Of a stretch of DNA of 64,000 bases, positions 54,512-64,000 are shown piece after piece. Made by a program: the position numbers and the translations under genes. The notes below the pieces were generated by a model. It saw only the letters and a program-made list of their open reading frames with translations. It searched no databases and was not told the origin of the DNA. Origin of the DNA: Leuconostoc fallax KCTC 3537 (GTDB taxonomy: Bacteria; Bacillota; Bacilli; Lactobacillales; Lactobacillaceae); assembly GCF_000165675.1 (NCBI RefSeq), contig NZ_AEIZ01000020.1, positions 31,665-95,664 on the forward strand, given 5' to 3'. Every line of letters starts with the position of its first letter. Within the stretch, counting starts at the first letter, position 1.

Positions 54512-55624
54512 TTAATCTACTAATATACGATGTAAACGTTCTTGGAAGCCGGTCACAATTTCCCAAGGTGCTAAATCAGCATGCGTCGCCACGTCTTCAA
54601 GCGTATTTTCTAATGCACCATCACGGCCAATAAACGTTACTGTCGTCCCGAGTGGATATTCTCTTGGTAAACGAATCATGAGTTGATCCATCGCGACTTG
54701 TCCAACAATCGGCACATACTGGCCATCGACAATGACATTAAATCCCATCATCTTTCGTAACCAACCATCGCCGTAACCAATGGGTACAGTGCCAATCCAC
54801 TCATCATCGGTGGTTGTATATTTATGAGAATAACTGATACCCTCTCCTGCTGGTAATTGCTTCATAAAATTAATTTCGCTACGCAATGTCATCACAGGTT
54901 GTAAATCCTTGCCATCATTGAGTTCGCCACGTGATGGTTCCATGCCATAAACGACCGTACCAACGCGCACAACATCATGTGGTACTTCGTCAGCATGATA
55001 CATTGCCGCACCGGAATTAGCCACATGATAAAATTTAGGGGCTGGTAATCCGTCCGTTAAGGCATGCCAACGTTCTAATTGCTTATGAAAATACGCAACT
55101 TCACTAGAATCGGATTCTGAAAAATGTGTAAACAAACCAGTATATTCGAATTTATCTTGATGTTGCTGCAAATAATCTATCGTCTCAGCAAGCGCATCAC
55201 GATCTCGAAAACCAATGCGCCCCATACCCGTGTCGACCCCAATTGATACCGCTAAACGTTGTTCACCACTCAAATTCTGCGCTGCGGATTTTAACCAATC
55301 AAGTGAGACAACTGTTGTGATAATATTTTGAACCGCCATAAGCTCAGCTTGTTCTGCTGGCGAAATGCCTAGAATTATAATTGGCGCAGTAATTCTGGCA
55401 TCGCGTAATGCCAAGGCTTCATCCATCAAGGCTACGGCTAAGCCATAAGCCCCGCCAGCAACAGCTGCTTGGCTAACTGGTACTAATCCTAAGCCATAAC
55501 CATTTGATTTCACCGCTAAAAATAACTTTGTAGCGCCCGCTGTTTGTTTGACAACTTCAATATTGTGCTGGATAGCACTTTTAGAAATTTCGATGCGTGT
55601 CGGGCGTGTGATTGCTTCAACCAT
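54512..55624 (-). CDS. alr: Alanine racemase
   Basis: 370-aa PLP enzyme supplying D-Ala for peptidoglycan. PLP lysine in FLAVKSNGYGLG (family AVVKANAYGHG), PVIG-type GTVPIGYGDGWLRK with catalytic Tyr nearby in SYSHKYTTT, fold type III barrel then beta domain. The active-site motif is somewhat divergent (S/G for A/A). Being first in a lysine-riboswitch operon, a broader or lysine racemase activity is conceivable, but alanine racemase is the likely call. Confidence 0.9.
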   Translation of the reverse strand: MVEAITRPTRIEISKSAIQHNIEVVKQTAGATKLFLAVKSNGYGLGLVPVSQAAVAGGAYGLAVALMDEALALRDARITAPIIILGISPAEQAELMAVQNIITTVVSLDWLKSAAQNLSGEQRLAVSIGVDTGMGRIGFRDRDALAETIDYLQQHQDKFEYTGLFTHFSESDSSEVAYFHKQLERWHALTDGLPAPKFYHVANSGAAMYHADEVPHDVVRVGTVVYGMEPSRGELNDGKDLQPVMTLRSEINFMKQLPAGEGISYSHKYTTTDDEWIGTVPIGYGDGWLRKMMGFNVIVDGQYVPIVGQVAMDQLMIRLPREYPLGTTVTFIGRDGALENTLEDVATHADLAPWEIVTGFQERLHRILVD

Positions 55625-55645
55625 TATTACTCCTCAAAATTTTTA

Positions 55646-55677
55646 TAAAAAACCATAACGGCTCTTGGCAGTTATGG
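55646..55677 (-). terminator. Riboswitch-controlled terminator before alr
   Basis: CCATAAC-loop-GTTATGG followed by T6 on the minus strand, between the lysine aptamer and alr; the expression platform. Confidence 0.85.
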
Positions 55678-55697
55678 ATTCTACATCATCATCGAAC

Positions 55698-55865
55698 TGT
55701 CATAGCACCCCGCTAACGCGACAGTCTGCTAGTTATTCACTAACAGCCCAACAACTCGATCCTACAGTATCGGTGTTTCGGCTACATCCCCTTTATCCCT
55801 GTTTCACCATGTCTGTAAACATTCCACAGGATACTCATGTCAGTAGCAACCTCTATGATTTTAAT
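55698..55865 (-). promoter_or_regulatory. Lysine riboswitch (L box)
   Basis: Minus strand carries the L-box signature elements in order: AATCATAGAGGTTGC (P1/loop E), GAGTATCCTGTGG, AAGGGGATGTAGCCGAAACA, TTGGGCTGTTAGTG, GACTGTC, closing CTATGA. Lysine binding should favour the terminator at 55646-55677. Confidence 0.9.
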
Positions 55866-55873
55866 CTGTTTTT

Positions 55874-55902
55874 ATTATATTTTAATTAGATTTAGATGTC
55901 AA
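55874..55902 (-). promoter_or_regulatory. alr-asd promoter (perfect consensus)
   Basis: -35 TTGACA (55897-55902), 17-nt spacer, -10 TATAAT (55874-55879), starting the transcript right at the riboswitch. Confidence 0.9.
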
Positions 55903-55930
55903 ACACGATGACCAAAATATATGAATTTTC

Positions 55931-57484
55931 TTAATCTTCTTGCTTATAACTTAATGCAGCAACGTTTAATTCTTTATCAACTAATCCTGCCGTAAATGAT
56001 GATTCGTGACTGACAACGATCAGATTACCTGGGAATTTGCGCAAAGCTTGTTTCAAAGCTTGTTTAGTTTGTTCATCCAAATGATTCGTTGGCTCATCCA
56101 AAATCATGAAGTTGCTGGGAACCATTTCCATAATGGCAAGCTTAACCTTGGTCTGCTCACCACCGGATAGTTGTTGCATCGGCTTCATCGCATTTTCTGC
56201 GTTAATACCAGCAGCAGCTAAACGCGTACGCAACGCCTTAGGCTCCATCGTCGGAAAGCGATCTTGCATTTCTTGTAGTGGTGTCTTTTGATCATTATCC
56301 CATTCCAAATCTTGATCAAAGTAATTAATCTTAGCTGATGGTGAAAATTGTGCTTCACCACCAAGACTAGGAATAACACCCAAAATTGACTTGATCAACG
56401 TTGATTTACCCGCACCATTAAAACCTTTAAAGGCAATTTTTTGATGCGTTGTAATACTAAACGTTACGGGTTCAAGAACTGGTGTGACGTATCCAACCGA
56501 TAGATCAGTTACTGTCAAAGCATTGGCAGACTGACTTTCCACATAAGGAAAATTAAATGAAGCCTTCAAATTTTCAGATGGTGGATCAATTTTATCCATT
56601 CGCGCCAACATCTTTTCACGCGAACGCGCTTGCTTTGAAGTACTTGCTCTCGCTTTGTTCTTCGCGATAAACTTTTGGGCTTTATCGATTTCAGCTTGCT
56701 GTTTTTCATAAGAACGCAACTGTTGTTCCGTACGTTCTGCCTTTTGGCGCATCGCCTTTTGAAAACTACCACGATATTTATTGATTTTACCAAAGGCAAC
56801 GTCAATAATTGCGTTAGTGACCTTGTCTAGAAAATCGAAATCGTGCGAAATAATCATTGCTGCACCTTCAAATGATTGCAAGAAATCCTGTAACCATTCA
56901 ATATGAGAAACATCTAAATAGTTGGTTGGTTCATCTAAAATGATCACATCATCGTTTTCCAAGAGTAACTTTGCCAAAATAACTTTAGCACGCTGCCCAC
57001 CAGACATCTCTGCCAAGACACGGTCACGACCAATGGCTTCTAATCCCAATCCCGTAATAACACGTTCTATTTGCGTATCAAGTTCGTAGAAATCTGCTGC
57101 ATCCAATTCTTCCTGCATTCGTGCTGCGCGTTCTAAAAGCTTATCGTCAAAAGTGTTACCATAAGTTGCATATAACTCATTCATACGTGCTTGCTTATCG
57201 TACAAATCTTGATAAGCAGTGTGTAAAAAGTCAACGAGTTGCATTTCTTCTGGAATTTCAGCATATTGATCTAAATAACCAATTTTCAAGCCTTTTTGCC
57301 ATGTTATTTTACCTGATAAAGGTAATTCTTGGCCTGTCAAGATCTTGATAAGTGTTGATTTACCAGCGCCATTTTGCCCAACAATGCCCATATGTTCATT
57401 GAGATTAAGGGTAAATTCAGCGTCTTCATATAATGTTTTTTCTGCGTAGGCCATTGATAGGCCACTTACTTCTAATAATGCCAT
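55931..57484 (-). CDS. ABC-F family ATPase
   Basis: 517 aa with start ATG 57482-57484 (MALLEVSGLSMAYAEKTLY); the open frame upstream is not homologous. Two ABC cassettes: Walker A GQNGAGKST and GFNGAGKST, signatures MSGGQRAK and LSGGEQTK, Walker B DEPTNYLD and DEPTNHLD, joined by a basic linker (KAERTEQQLRSYEKQQ). No membrane domain, so it acts on the ribosome (translation factor or antibiotic protection type). Subfamily not resolved. Confidence 0.92.
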   Translation of the reverse strand: MALLEVSGLSMAYAEKTLYEDAEFTLNLNEHMGIVGQNGAGKSTLIKILTGQELPLSGKITWQKGLKIGYLDQYAEIPEEMQLVDFLHTAYQDLYDKQARMNELYATYGNTFDDKLLERAARMQEELDAADFYELDTQIERVITGLGLEAIGRDRVLAEMSGGQRAKVILAKLLLENDDVIILDEPTNYLDVSHIEWLQDFLQSFEGAAMIISHDFDFLDKVTNAIIDVAFGKINKYRGSFQKAMRQKAERTEQQLRSYEKQQAEIDKAQKFIAKNKARASTSKQARSREKMLARMDKIDPPSENLKASFNFPYVESQSANALTVTDLSVGYVTPVLEPVTFSITTHQKIAFKGFNGAGKSTLIKSILGVIPSLGGEAQFSPSAKINYFDQDLEWDNDQKTPLQEMQDRFPTMEPKALRTRLAAAGINAENAMKPMQQLSGGEQTKVKLAIMEMVPSNFMILDEPTNHLDEQTKQALKQALRKFPGNLIVVSHESSFTAGLVDKELNVAALSYKQED

Positions 57485-57563
57485 GTTCCCATTGTACCCT
57501 ATTTTCCAGCTGATACCGTAATGTTTTTCATGAAATTTCAGATAACATGACATGGCTTCATGC

Positions 57564-57581
57564 TACAATAAATATATTATG
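57564..57581 (+). promoter_or_regulatory. Extended -10 right at the VOC start (possible leaderless mRNA)
   Basis: TGCTACAAT (-10 TACAAT 57564-57569) places the transcription start about 57576, 3 nt before ATG 57579. No Shine-Dalgarno is seen. Confidence 0.5.
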
Positions 57582-57908
57582 AAACCACGTAAATTAAATC
57601 TCAAAACAATTCCAGCTCGTAATATTGATCGCGCCTATCGCTTTTGGCGAGATGTCTTTGATTTACCGCAGTCCGGACATGAATCACAACGCCATTTAAC
57701 AATTGATGGCCAAGATATTCAATTTGTTGTTGGAGAACCCACTGCTGATATTGAATTACTTGTCCGCGATCATCAAGATGTTCTCAAAGCGCACTTGCGT
57801 AATAACTTTATTCAAATCGTGCATAGCGATACACGTTTCAACCACAAAATCGCCTTTCAAATCTACGATTCAGAACATAATTTAATCACAATTGAAGCCA
57901 ATCAATAA
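57579..57908 (+). CDS. VOC/glyoxalase-fold family small protein
   Basis: 109 aa (MKPRKLNLKTIPARNIDRAY...). The order beta-alpha-beta with FWRDVFDLP and RHLTIDGQDIQFVVG resembles a single VOC half-domain; the C-terminus NLITIEANQ gives a last strand with a candidate metal ligand Glu. Function unknown. Divergent from the ABC-F gene. Confidence 0.7.
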   Translation: MKPRKLNLKTIPARNIDRAYRFWRDVFDLPQSGHESQRHLTIDGQDIQFVVGEPTADIELLVRDHQDVLKAHLRNNFIQIVHSDTRFNHKIAFQIYDSEHNLITIEANQ

Positions 57909-57935
57909 AAAGGAGCAGATTAACTGCTCCTTTTT
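57907..57935. terminator. Convergent terminator
   Basis: AAAAAGGAGCAG-ATTAA-CTGCTCCTTTTT between the VOC gene and hemolysin III. Confidence 0.9.
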
Positions 57936-58572
57936 ATAAGGAAATAAATATACTAAAGTACATTAACCCCGCACCCACAAGGACAAAAACATGCCAATAA
58001 ACATGACCCATTGGAATTTTGGGAACCAAATAGAAAATCGTGCCAAGAGAGTAAACAATACCACCAGCTAATAATAACCAGAAAGCTGTATGCGATAAAA
58101 TCCCCCACAATACTGGCATAGCTAAAATAATCAGCCAACCCATGACAAGATAAATTGTTACCGATACCCATGGCCACCGCCCAACAAAAAATAAATCATA
58201 AGTCAGGCCAGCAATAGTTAATGCTAGAATGGCACCCCAAATACTCCATCCAATCCAATTCCCCAGCAGTAACCATGTATAGGGGGTATAGGTGCCTAAG
58301 ATGACAAGATAAATTCCAGCATGATCAAAAAATTGAAATACTTTTGCAGCTTTTGTAAAAATCAATGAATGAAATAATGTTGATGCCAATAAAAAGAAAC
58401 CAACCGTACCAATATAGATTGCAATGGCAACAACTTCAAGAACACTAACTGGTTCTCTGAAAATATGTAATATTAACGCTATACCACCAATAACCGCCAT
58501 AATAAATCCCAAGCCGTGCGTGACAGCATTGAGCACTTCATAGACGATCTGATATGTCTTTGATCGTTTCAT
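57934..58572 (-). CDS. Hemolysin III family / PAQR-like membrane protein
   Basis: About 212 aa, seven helices. Conserved THGLG, STLFHSL, DHAGIYLVILGTYTP and YWHVFVLVGA histidine/aspartate residues of the YqfA/HlyIII (adiponectin-receptor-like) family with a probable zinc hydrolase site. Start set at ATG 58572 (MKRSKTYQIVYEVLNAVTHG); a TTG eight codons earlier is possible. Confidence 0.88.
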   Translation of the reverse strand: MKRSKTYQIVYEVLNAVTHGLGFIMAVIGGIALILHIFREPVSVLEVVAIAIYIGTVGFFLLASTLFHSLIFTKAAKVFQFFDHAGIYLVILGTYTPYTWLLLGNWIGWSIWGAILALTIAGLTYDLFFVGRWPWVSVTIYLVMGWLIILAMPVLWGILSHTAFWLLLAGGIVYSLGTIFYLVPKIPMGHVYWHVFVLVGAGLMYFSIFISL

Positions 58573-58750
58573 CGTTCTGTTCACCGCCTCAACCAATTTA
58601 CTATATTTTAACCTATTTCGATAGCATTATGCAGTCAACCATTATCTAGCATGTGCATTAACTGACATCTACGCACATTTTGATAGTGTACCTTGCTATA
58701 CTAAATGCATTGTGCATTATACTAATTTAACAGAAAGATCATAACTCATC

Positions 58751-59955
58751 ATGAAAAAAGCGTCCGGTCACAGTCCATTGTTACTCTTGAGTATCGTTTT
58801 TGTTGCGGCAAATATGCGTTTGCCTATCACATTGATGCCACCGTTGCTTGATACAATTAAGCAAACCTTCCATATTCCAACTGCTTTATCTGGCCTCTTA
58901 ACAACCATTCCGCTATTAACTTTTGCCATCATGTCACCCTTCATTGCTAAACTAGGAAAACGCTTTGGCAATGAAGTTATCATCTATATTTTGTTAATTG
59001 TTCTTGCCATTGGTAGTGCTGTTCGCATTATCCCCGATGTGATTGCTCTTTTTTAGGTACATTATTCATTGCCATTGGTATTGATGGCGGTAACGTCTTA
59101 ATACCAGCTGTTATTAAAGATCATTATGCCCATCGTACCGAAGCAATCACCGCAATTTTCACAATGTCAATGCTTATTGTGGGTGCCTTGGGTACTGGTT
59201 TAGCTGGTTGGCTGATTGCACGAACAACATTGTCATGGACATTAGGGTTACTCTCAATCATTGCCATCATCAATTTGATCCTTTGGTTCCCCAATTTACA
59301 CTATCGTCAGACTCAGAACATATCGACAACCGCCACAGCAACCGCAGCACCCGGAGATTCCCCTTCTGTTTGGCGATTACCGACAGCGTGGTTAATTACG
59401 TTATTTTTCGGTCTGCAGTCACTTGTTTTTTACTCTTTACTCACTTGGTTACCTAGTATCCTAACAACGCAAGGCTTTTCTACAATTGAAGCTGGTAATA
59501 TCGCGACCATCATGCAAGTTGGCACTTTACCCGCAGCGATTTTAGTGCCAATGTTGGTTCGTTATCACTATGGGGTACCATCTATACTCGGCCTGGTATT
59601 CATTGGCCTGTCTTTAGCGGTCGTCGGGTTATTACTGCCAATACAATCGCTCCTCATACACATGATATTGGCATTTTTAATCGGTCTTGGCTGTGGTGCA
59701 TCCTTTAATTTAGCTATCATCTTTTTCACAAGTAAGACACAAACCGGGCATCAAACAGCAGACTTATCTGGCATGGCTCAATCTGCTGGCTATTTATTAG
59801 CTGCATTTGGCCCTTTGGCTTTTGGATTACTACAATCATTAACATCTTCATGGATCAGTACCATATTAACTATTGCTATATTGTCAGTTATTTTAGTGCT
59901 ATGTGGCATCTCGATTCATCGTCGTGATACTATTATGCAACAAAAAACGCAGTGA
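58751..59955 (+). CDS. MFS transporter, CynX/NimT family (frameshift as given)
   Basis: About 401 aa when repaired, 12 helices. Family block [16 protein letters not shown] at the N-terminus. The T run 59049-59054 has six; seven restore [21 protein letters not shown], joining the two halves. Related carriers export anions/drugs or take up cyanate or nitroimidazole-like compounds; the substrate here is unknown. The end is 1 nt from the gpx stop. Confidence 0.82.
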
Positions 59956-59970
59956 TTACACTGCGTTTTT
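59942..59970. terminator. Convergent terminator overlapping both stop codons
   Basis: AAAAAACGCAGTG-ATTA-CACTGCGTTTTTT; the MFS stop and the predicted gpx stop both lie inside it. Confidence 0.85.
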
Positions 59971-60436
59971 TGATCGGTTAATAACTCTTGTATCGTTGTT
60001 TCAAAACTTTTAGGTCGCGTCATTGGTGCATACCGTTTAAACAATTTACCCTCACGATCAATGAGAAACTTCGTAAAGTTCCATTTTATCGGTCCTTTTC
60101 CTGAAACTTTTTTAAGTATACAAATAACGGATCGGCATCAGCTCCATTAACTCGTACTTGCTGTGTCATTGGAAATGTCACCCCAAAATGTAACCGACAA
60201 TAGTCGTTCGTCTCTTCATTTGTTGCCAATTCTTGATGAAATTGATTGGACGGGATACCAATAATTTCAAGACCTAAACCATGATATTGCTGATATAACA
60301 TTTCTAGCTCTTCCAATTGTGGCGCAAAACCACATTTACTCGCCGTGTTCACAATAAGTATTACCTTACCTTGATAGCTAGATAACTTAATACGTTGTCC
60401 ACTCATCTCTGTTAGTTCAAAATCGTAGATTGCCAT
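59956..60436 (-). CDS. gpx: Glutathione peroxidase family protein (frameshifts as given)
   Basis: Thiol peroxidase reducing H2O2 and organic hydroperoxides. Peroxidatic Cys in [10 protein letters not shown] (about residue 35), Gln in SNQF and, after repair, the Trp/Asn pair WNF. The T run 60108-60113 has six; seven restore [20 protein letters not shown]. The C-terminus then needs a second extra T (59965-59970) to end in LLTDQKNAV at TAA 59956-59958. Repaired length 160 aa, normal. Cys instead of selenocysteine. Confidence 0.88.
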
Positions 60437-60549
60437 ATTGATTAACCTTTCTTATCCATATCATTAGCAAACAACTCAATCCCAACTTCATTTTAACGAA
60501 ATCTCTTTCACAATACGAATTAAAACTACGGGTTATTTCATAAATATTG

Positions 60550-60558
60550 TGATATAAT
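60550..60558 (+). promoter_or_regulatory. Extended -10 promoter of the SDR gene
   Basis: TGATATAAT (TGn-TATAAT), -10 at 60553-60558, 33 nt before the start. Confidence 0.6.
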
Positions 60559-60590
60559 GAACATAAAAAAGACAAGAAAGAGGTAATTTC

Positions 60591-61361
60591 ATGAGTAAAG
60601 TTGCATTAGTCACTGGTGCTGGACAAGGTATTGGCGCTTCAATTGCTATGCGTTTAGCCAATGATGGTTTTGCAGTCGCATTGGTTGGTAGAACATTAAG
60701 CAAGGTTCAAGATGTTGCTGATAAAATCACAAGCAACGGTCAAAAAGCTGTCGCTATCGCTGCAGATGTACAAAATCGTGATGATATGTTCCGCGCAGTA
60801 AATGAAGCAACCGAACAACTCGGTGATTTCAATGTGATTGTCAATAATGCTGGCGTTGCGCCTACAACACCAATTATGGAAGTAAACCAAGACACTTTAG
60901 ACAGTACTTGGAAAATTAATGTTGGTGGTACAATTTGGGGTACCCAAGCTGCTGTTGAAAAGATGCGTGCTTTAGGTCATGGTGGTAAAATTATCAACGC
61001 CACTTCTCAAGCTGGTGTCCTTGGCAATCCCAACCTGACTGTTTATGGCTCAACAAAATTTGCTATTCGTGGTATTACACAAACAACTGCACGTGAATTG
61101 GCGGCTGACAACATTACAGTCAACGCATTTGCACCCGGTATCGTTAAAACACCTATGATGAACGATATCGCACAAAAAGTAGCAGATAATGCAGGTAAAG
61201 ACTTTGACTGGGGTATGCAACAATTTGCACAAGATATTTCTTTGAAGCGCTTAGCAGAACCAGAAGACATTGCTAACGCCGTTGCCTTCTTAGCAAGCAA
61301 AGATTCAGATTACGTTACTGGCCAAACACTGATTGTTGACGGTGGTATGGTTTTCCAATAA
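60591..61361 (+). CDS. butA: Acetoin/diacetyl reductase-like SDR (butanediol dehydrogenase)
   Basis: 256-aa NAD(H)-dependent short-chain dehydrogenase. TGAGQGIG cofactor motif, NNAG, catalytic Ser in TSQAG and YGSTK (Tyr/Lys). Sequence style (LVTGAGQGIGASIAMRLAND; KINVGGTIWGTQAA) fits (S)-acetoin-forming diacetyl reductases, which reduce diacetyl to acetoin and acetoin to 2,3-butanediol and so also reoxidise NADH. Exact stereochemistry is not readable. AGAGG RBS. Confidence 0.88.
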   Translation: MSKVALVTGAGQGIGASIAMRLANDGFAVALVGRTLSKVQDVADKITSNGQKAVAIAADVQNRDDMFRAVNEATEQLGDFNVIVNNAGVAPTTPIMEVNQDTLDSTWKINVGGTIWGTQAAVEKMRALGHGGKIINATSQAGVLGNPNLTVYGSTKFAIRGITQTTARELAADNITVNAFAPGIVKTPMMNDIAQKVADNAGKDFDWGMQQFAQDISLKRLAEPEDIANAVAFLASKDSDYVTGQTLIVDGGMVFQ

Positions 61362-61374
61362 GAATATATTCACC

Positions 61375-61407
61375 AACCATGACTATTTCTAATCGTCATG
61401 GTTTTTT
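61375..61407 (+). terminator. SDR gene terminator
   Basis: AACCATGAC-11 nt-GTCATGGTTTTTT, 14 nt after the stop. Confidence 0.88.
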
Positions 61408-61490
61408 ATTGCCCAACCCTTTTTCTGGACGTATATCAGTAGACATTGTTACACTGAAAGCAAGATGATGGTAAAAGGAGGACTGTACTT

Positions 61491-63987
61491 TTGAAATATG
61501 AAGCACTTACAGATAACCAAGCCAAACAAGCACTGATACAATTTGGCCCCAATCGCTTAAATGAAGCACCACCTGAATCTATAGTTCATAAAATAGTCAA
61601 GCACGTTCGTGAACTCCCTTCTCTGGTCTTGCTTTTTGCACTGATTTTATCGTTTTATATGGTTCTTGCAGGCCATGGACAGTGGCTTGAGGTGATTGTC
61701 ATTGCCGGTGTTTTACTCCTCAATATCGGTCTGGGCATGTATCAAGAACACGCAGCCGCTGTATCGTTAGCCAGCTTACAAGAATTTAGTATTCAAGAAG
61801 TTCTGGTATTACGCCGTGCAACAGCGGATGCTATGCCTCAAACAATCAAAATCTCAGCTGAAAATATCGTTCCCGGTGATATTTTGTCATTGAAAGCTGG
61901 CGATAAAATATCTGCCGATGCTGTATTAGTCAAAGCAGAGAACTTTAACGTTGATGAATCTATTCTAACTGGTGAAAGTGAATCAGTGACTAAAGCAGTC
62001 ACTGATGACATTTATTCAGGAACACACATTGTTAGTGGTTCTGCTTTAGCAAAGGTAACAGCGACTGGTATGTCAACTCAAATTGGTAATATTGCAGAAA
62101 GCTTATCTGAGAATACTGTGCAAGAGACTAATTTGAACAAAAAATGAATCAATTGATTCGTTATCTTAGCGTTATTGCCTTAATATCTGGTATTGCAATT
62201 GTTGTGTTACTACAGATTTATCAAGAGAGCTTTACCGAAGCATTATTAGCAGGAATCGCCCTTGCCGTAGCAGCTGTTCCAGAAACATTACCAGTCATTG
62301 TTACGATTAGTTTTGCTGTTGGTATTACACGAATTGCTCGGCGTCAAGCACTTGTTACAAGAGTTAGCGCTGTGGAAACAGTTGGTAATATTGATATTAT
62401 TTGTTCCGATAAAACCGGTACCCTAACACAAAATAAAATGACCATTGTTAATTTTTGGACTGTATCTGATGGTAATATTTCACTTCAAAATGATCTTTCT
62501 CAAAATAGCGCGTTACAATATTTATTACTCAATACTGATGCCGTTTTTCAAGATGAGCAAATTTTAGGAGATGCCACTGAACAATCTATTTTGAAGTTAG
62601 CTGCTGAACATCATTTAAAACGACAAGACTTGGAAATCACTTATCCTCGAATTGCCGAATTGCCTTTTGATTCGGCACATAAATATATGGTCACCATTCA
62701 TCAACTAAACGATGAAGAAAATTTACTACTTGTTAAAGGGGCACCAGAAAGTGTTCCGCTCCGTCAAAATATTTTGCCTGAACAACTCATCAATGAATGG
62801 AGTCGTCAAGGTCAACGTATTTTAGCCTTGAGCGCACGACGTATTCCACGAGACAGTGATTGGCGTGATTATCTTCAAGGTTTGCCACTAACCGCTATGA
62901 TTGGTATTATGGATCCACCGAAATCAGGTGTTGCTGAAGCTATTCAGCAATTCCATCAAGCTGGTATTCGCACGATTATGATTACGGGCGATCACGTTAA
63001 AACAGCAATTGCCATCGCTAAACAGCTACATATTTATCGAAACGGTGATCTCGCATTAACAGGCCAAGATATCAGCGACCTTTCAGATCAAGCGCTGAGT
63101 CAGCGACTCACGAAAGCAACTGTTTTTGCACGTGTTACACCCCAAGATAAAATTCGACTCGTACGTTTGTTGCAAGAGCGGGGGCATACTGTGGCAATGA
63201 CTGGGGATGGTGTCAATGATGCCCCAGCCTTAAAACAAGCCAATGTCGGTATTGCAATGGAACAGACTGGTACTGATGTTGCTAAAGAAGCCTCGGATGT
63301 TATTTTAATGGATGATAATTTCACGACTATTGTACCGGCTATTGCCGGTGGCCGTGGTATTCATAATAATATTATGAAAGCGACTGAGTTTCTAGTTGGT
63401 GTAAACTTTGCTCAAATTTTATTGATGTTAATTATGACATTTATCACACAATCACCACTACTAACAGCAACACAACTGTTAGTCATCAATATTTTGGCAG
63501 ACGGTATTCCTGGCTTTTTCCTTGCCTACGAACAACCCGAAAAAACATTCTCGATGCTCCACCACTTCGCAATCAGTCTGTATTTGGTGGCGGATTAGGT
63601 CACCGGTTAGCTTTTAGAGCAACAGCGTATACATTTATTCTACTCATACTCTATGTGATAACAGATATGTTAGGTTATAGCCTAGCTGTCAGCCAAACGA
63701 TGAGCTTCTTAGTTCTCGGTCTCGGATCGATTATTGATATATATGCTATTAAAACAAGAGCACCCTTGACTTTAAGCGCAATCGCTCGTAATATCCGCTT
63801 AAATATTGCAGTTATTGTGGCAGTTATCATCATGATATCTACTGCTATCATACCTATCTTAAGAGAGGCGTTATCATTAACAACTTTAGATGGACAGGCT
63901 TGGGTCATCTGTACGATTGCCATTTTCCTACCTTTAGTCTTATTGGAAACACGCAAACGTTGGGTACTAGCTGCTCATACCCGTTAA
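61491..63987 (+). CDS. P-type cation-transporting ATPase, Ca2+/Mn2+-like (two frameshifts as given)
   Basis: About 833 aa repaired. TTG start 61491 after AAAGGAGG. Actuator TGES (ILTGESESV), phosphorylation DKTGTLTQNK, N-domain KGAPE, hinge TGDGVNDAPALK, and M4 PETLPVIVT (a variant of PEGLP). N-terminal cation-ATPase domain precedes. Breaks: 62139-62144 (six A, seven needed to join NLNKK to MNQLIRYL) and 63540-63545 (six A, seven needed to give QPEKNILDAPPLRNQSVFGG). The last about 140 aa form the C-terminal helices. Ion specificity is inferred from the PMR1/Ca-type architecture. Confidence 0.87.
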
Positions 63988-64000
63988 AAGTAATAAAAAA

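Noticed and set aside
55665..55889. Plus-strand ORF before alr
   Set aside because: Antisense of the lysine riboswitch; no RBS.

Overview
The window is a low-GC Firmicute chromosome segment, most likely Leuconostocaceae (Leuconostoc or a close relative; the genus is not certain). The evidence is the str/S10/spc/alpha ribosomal order with potABCD between fusA and rpsJ, a bifunctional adhE, F1Fo ATP synthase, T-box, lysine and tetrahydrofolate riboswitches, CcpA (cre) sites, and the absence of any phage, IS or CRISPR material.

Layout. 1-1443: two ECF transporter ATPases (ecfA2 cut by the window edge, ecfA1). 1611-4355 (+): a type II NADH dehydrogenase and a polyprenyl diphosphate synthase, together suggesting a menaquinone-linked respiratory function. 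4400-18331 (-): the merged S10-spc-alpha operons (rpsJ to rplQ with secY, adk, infA, rpmJ, rpoA). 18575-22380 (-): spermidine/putrescine transporter potABCD. 22562-25695 (-): rpsL-rpsG-fusA. 25933-29603: a prepilin peptidase, tRNA-Leu and tRNA-Thr(AGT), an ArsR-type metal sensor, a secreted LysM protein and a 5'-nucleotidase. 29642-33245 (-): a PhnCDE-type ABC transporter. 33568-40138 (-): atpBEFHAGDC. 40373-42420: a uracil/xanthine permease, a candidate CcpA-controlled small transcript, and tRNA-Lys and tRNA-Asn. 42429-46781 (-): rpiA/rbsK, a YhgE/Pip membrane protein and an aldo/keto reductase. 46907-51245 (-): serS with a T-box leader, and adhE with Rex and cre sites. 51508-55865: a YczE-like membrane protein, folT with a THF riboswitch, a CsbD stress protein, and asd-alr behind a lysine riboswitch. 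55931-63987: an ABC-F ATPase, a VOC protein, hemolysin III, an MFS carrier, glutathione peroxidase, an acetoin/diacetyl reductase (SDR) and a P-type cation ATPase.

The dominant oddity is pervasive reading-frame breakage. At least 21 single-base frame breaks in 14 genes (plus two more inferred at gene ends) nearly all sit in runs of 5-6 A or T, where the protein frame needs one more base. Essential genes (atpC, atpH, atpE, rpiA) are hit, and runs longer than 6 are almost absent from the window. This looks like homopolymer compression in the assembly rather than biology, so broken genes are reported here as single genes with the repair site given. Ribosomal protein genes, which have few long A/T runs, are intact.

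The best candidates for something undescribed are a ~300-nt transcript at 41742-42076 (consensus promoter, cre site, strong RBS, 22-codon ORF, terminator), a lysine riboswitch commanding alr ahead of asd, the loss of rpsN from its usual place with two hairpins in the gap, and a tRNA-Thr with an A34 anticodon.
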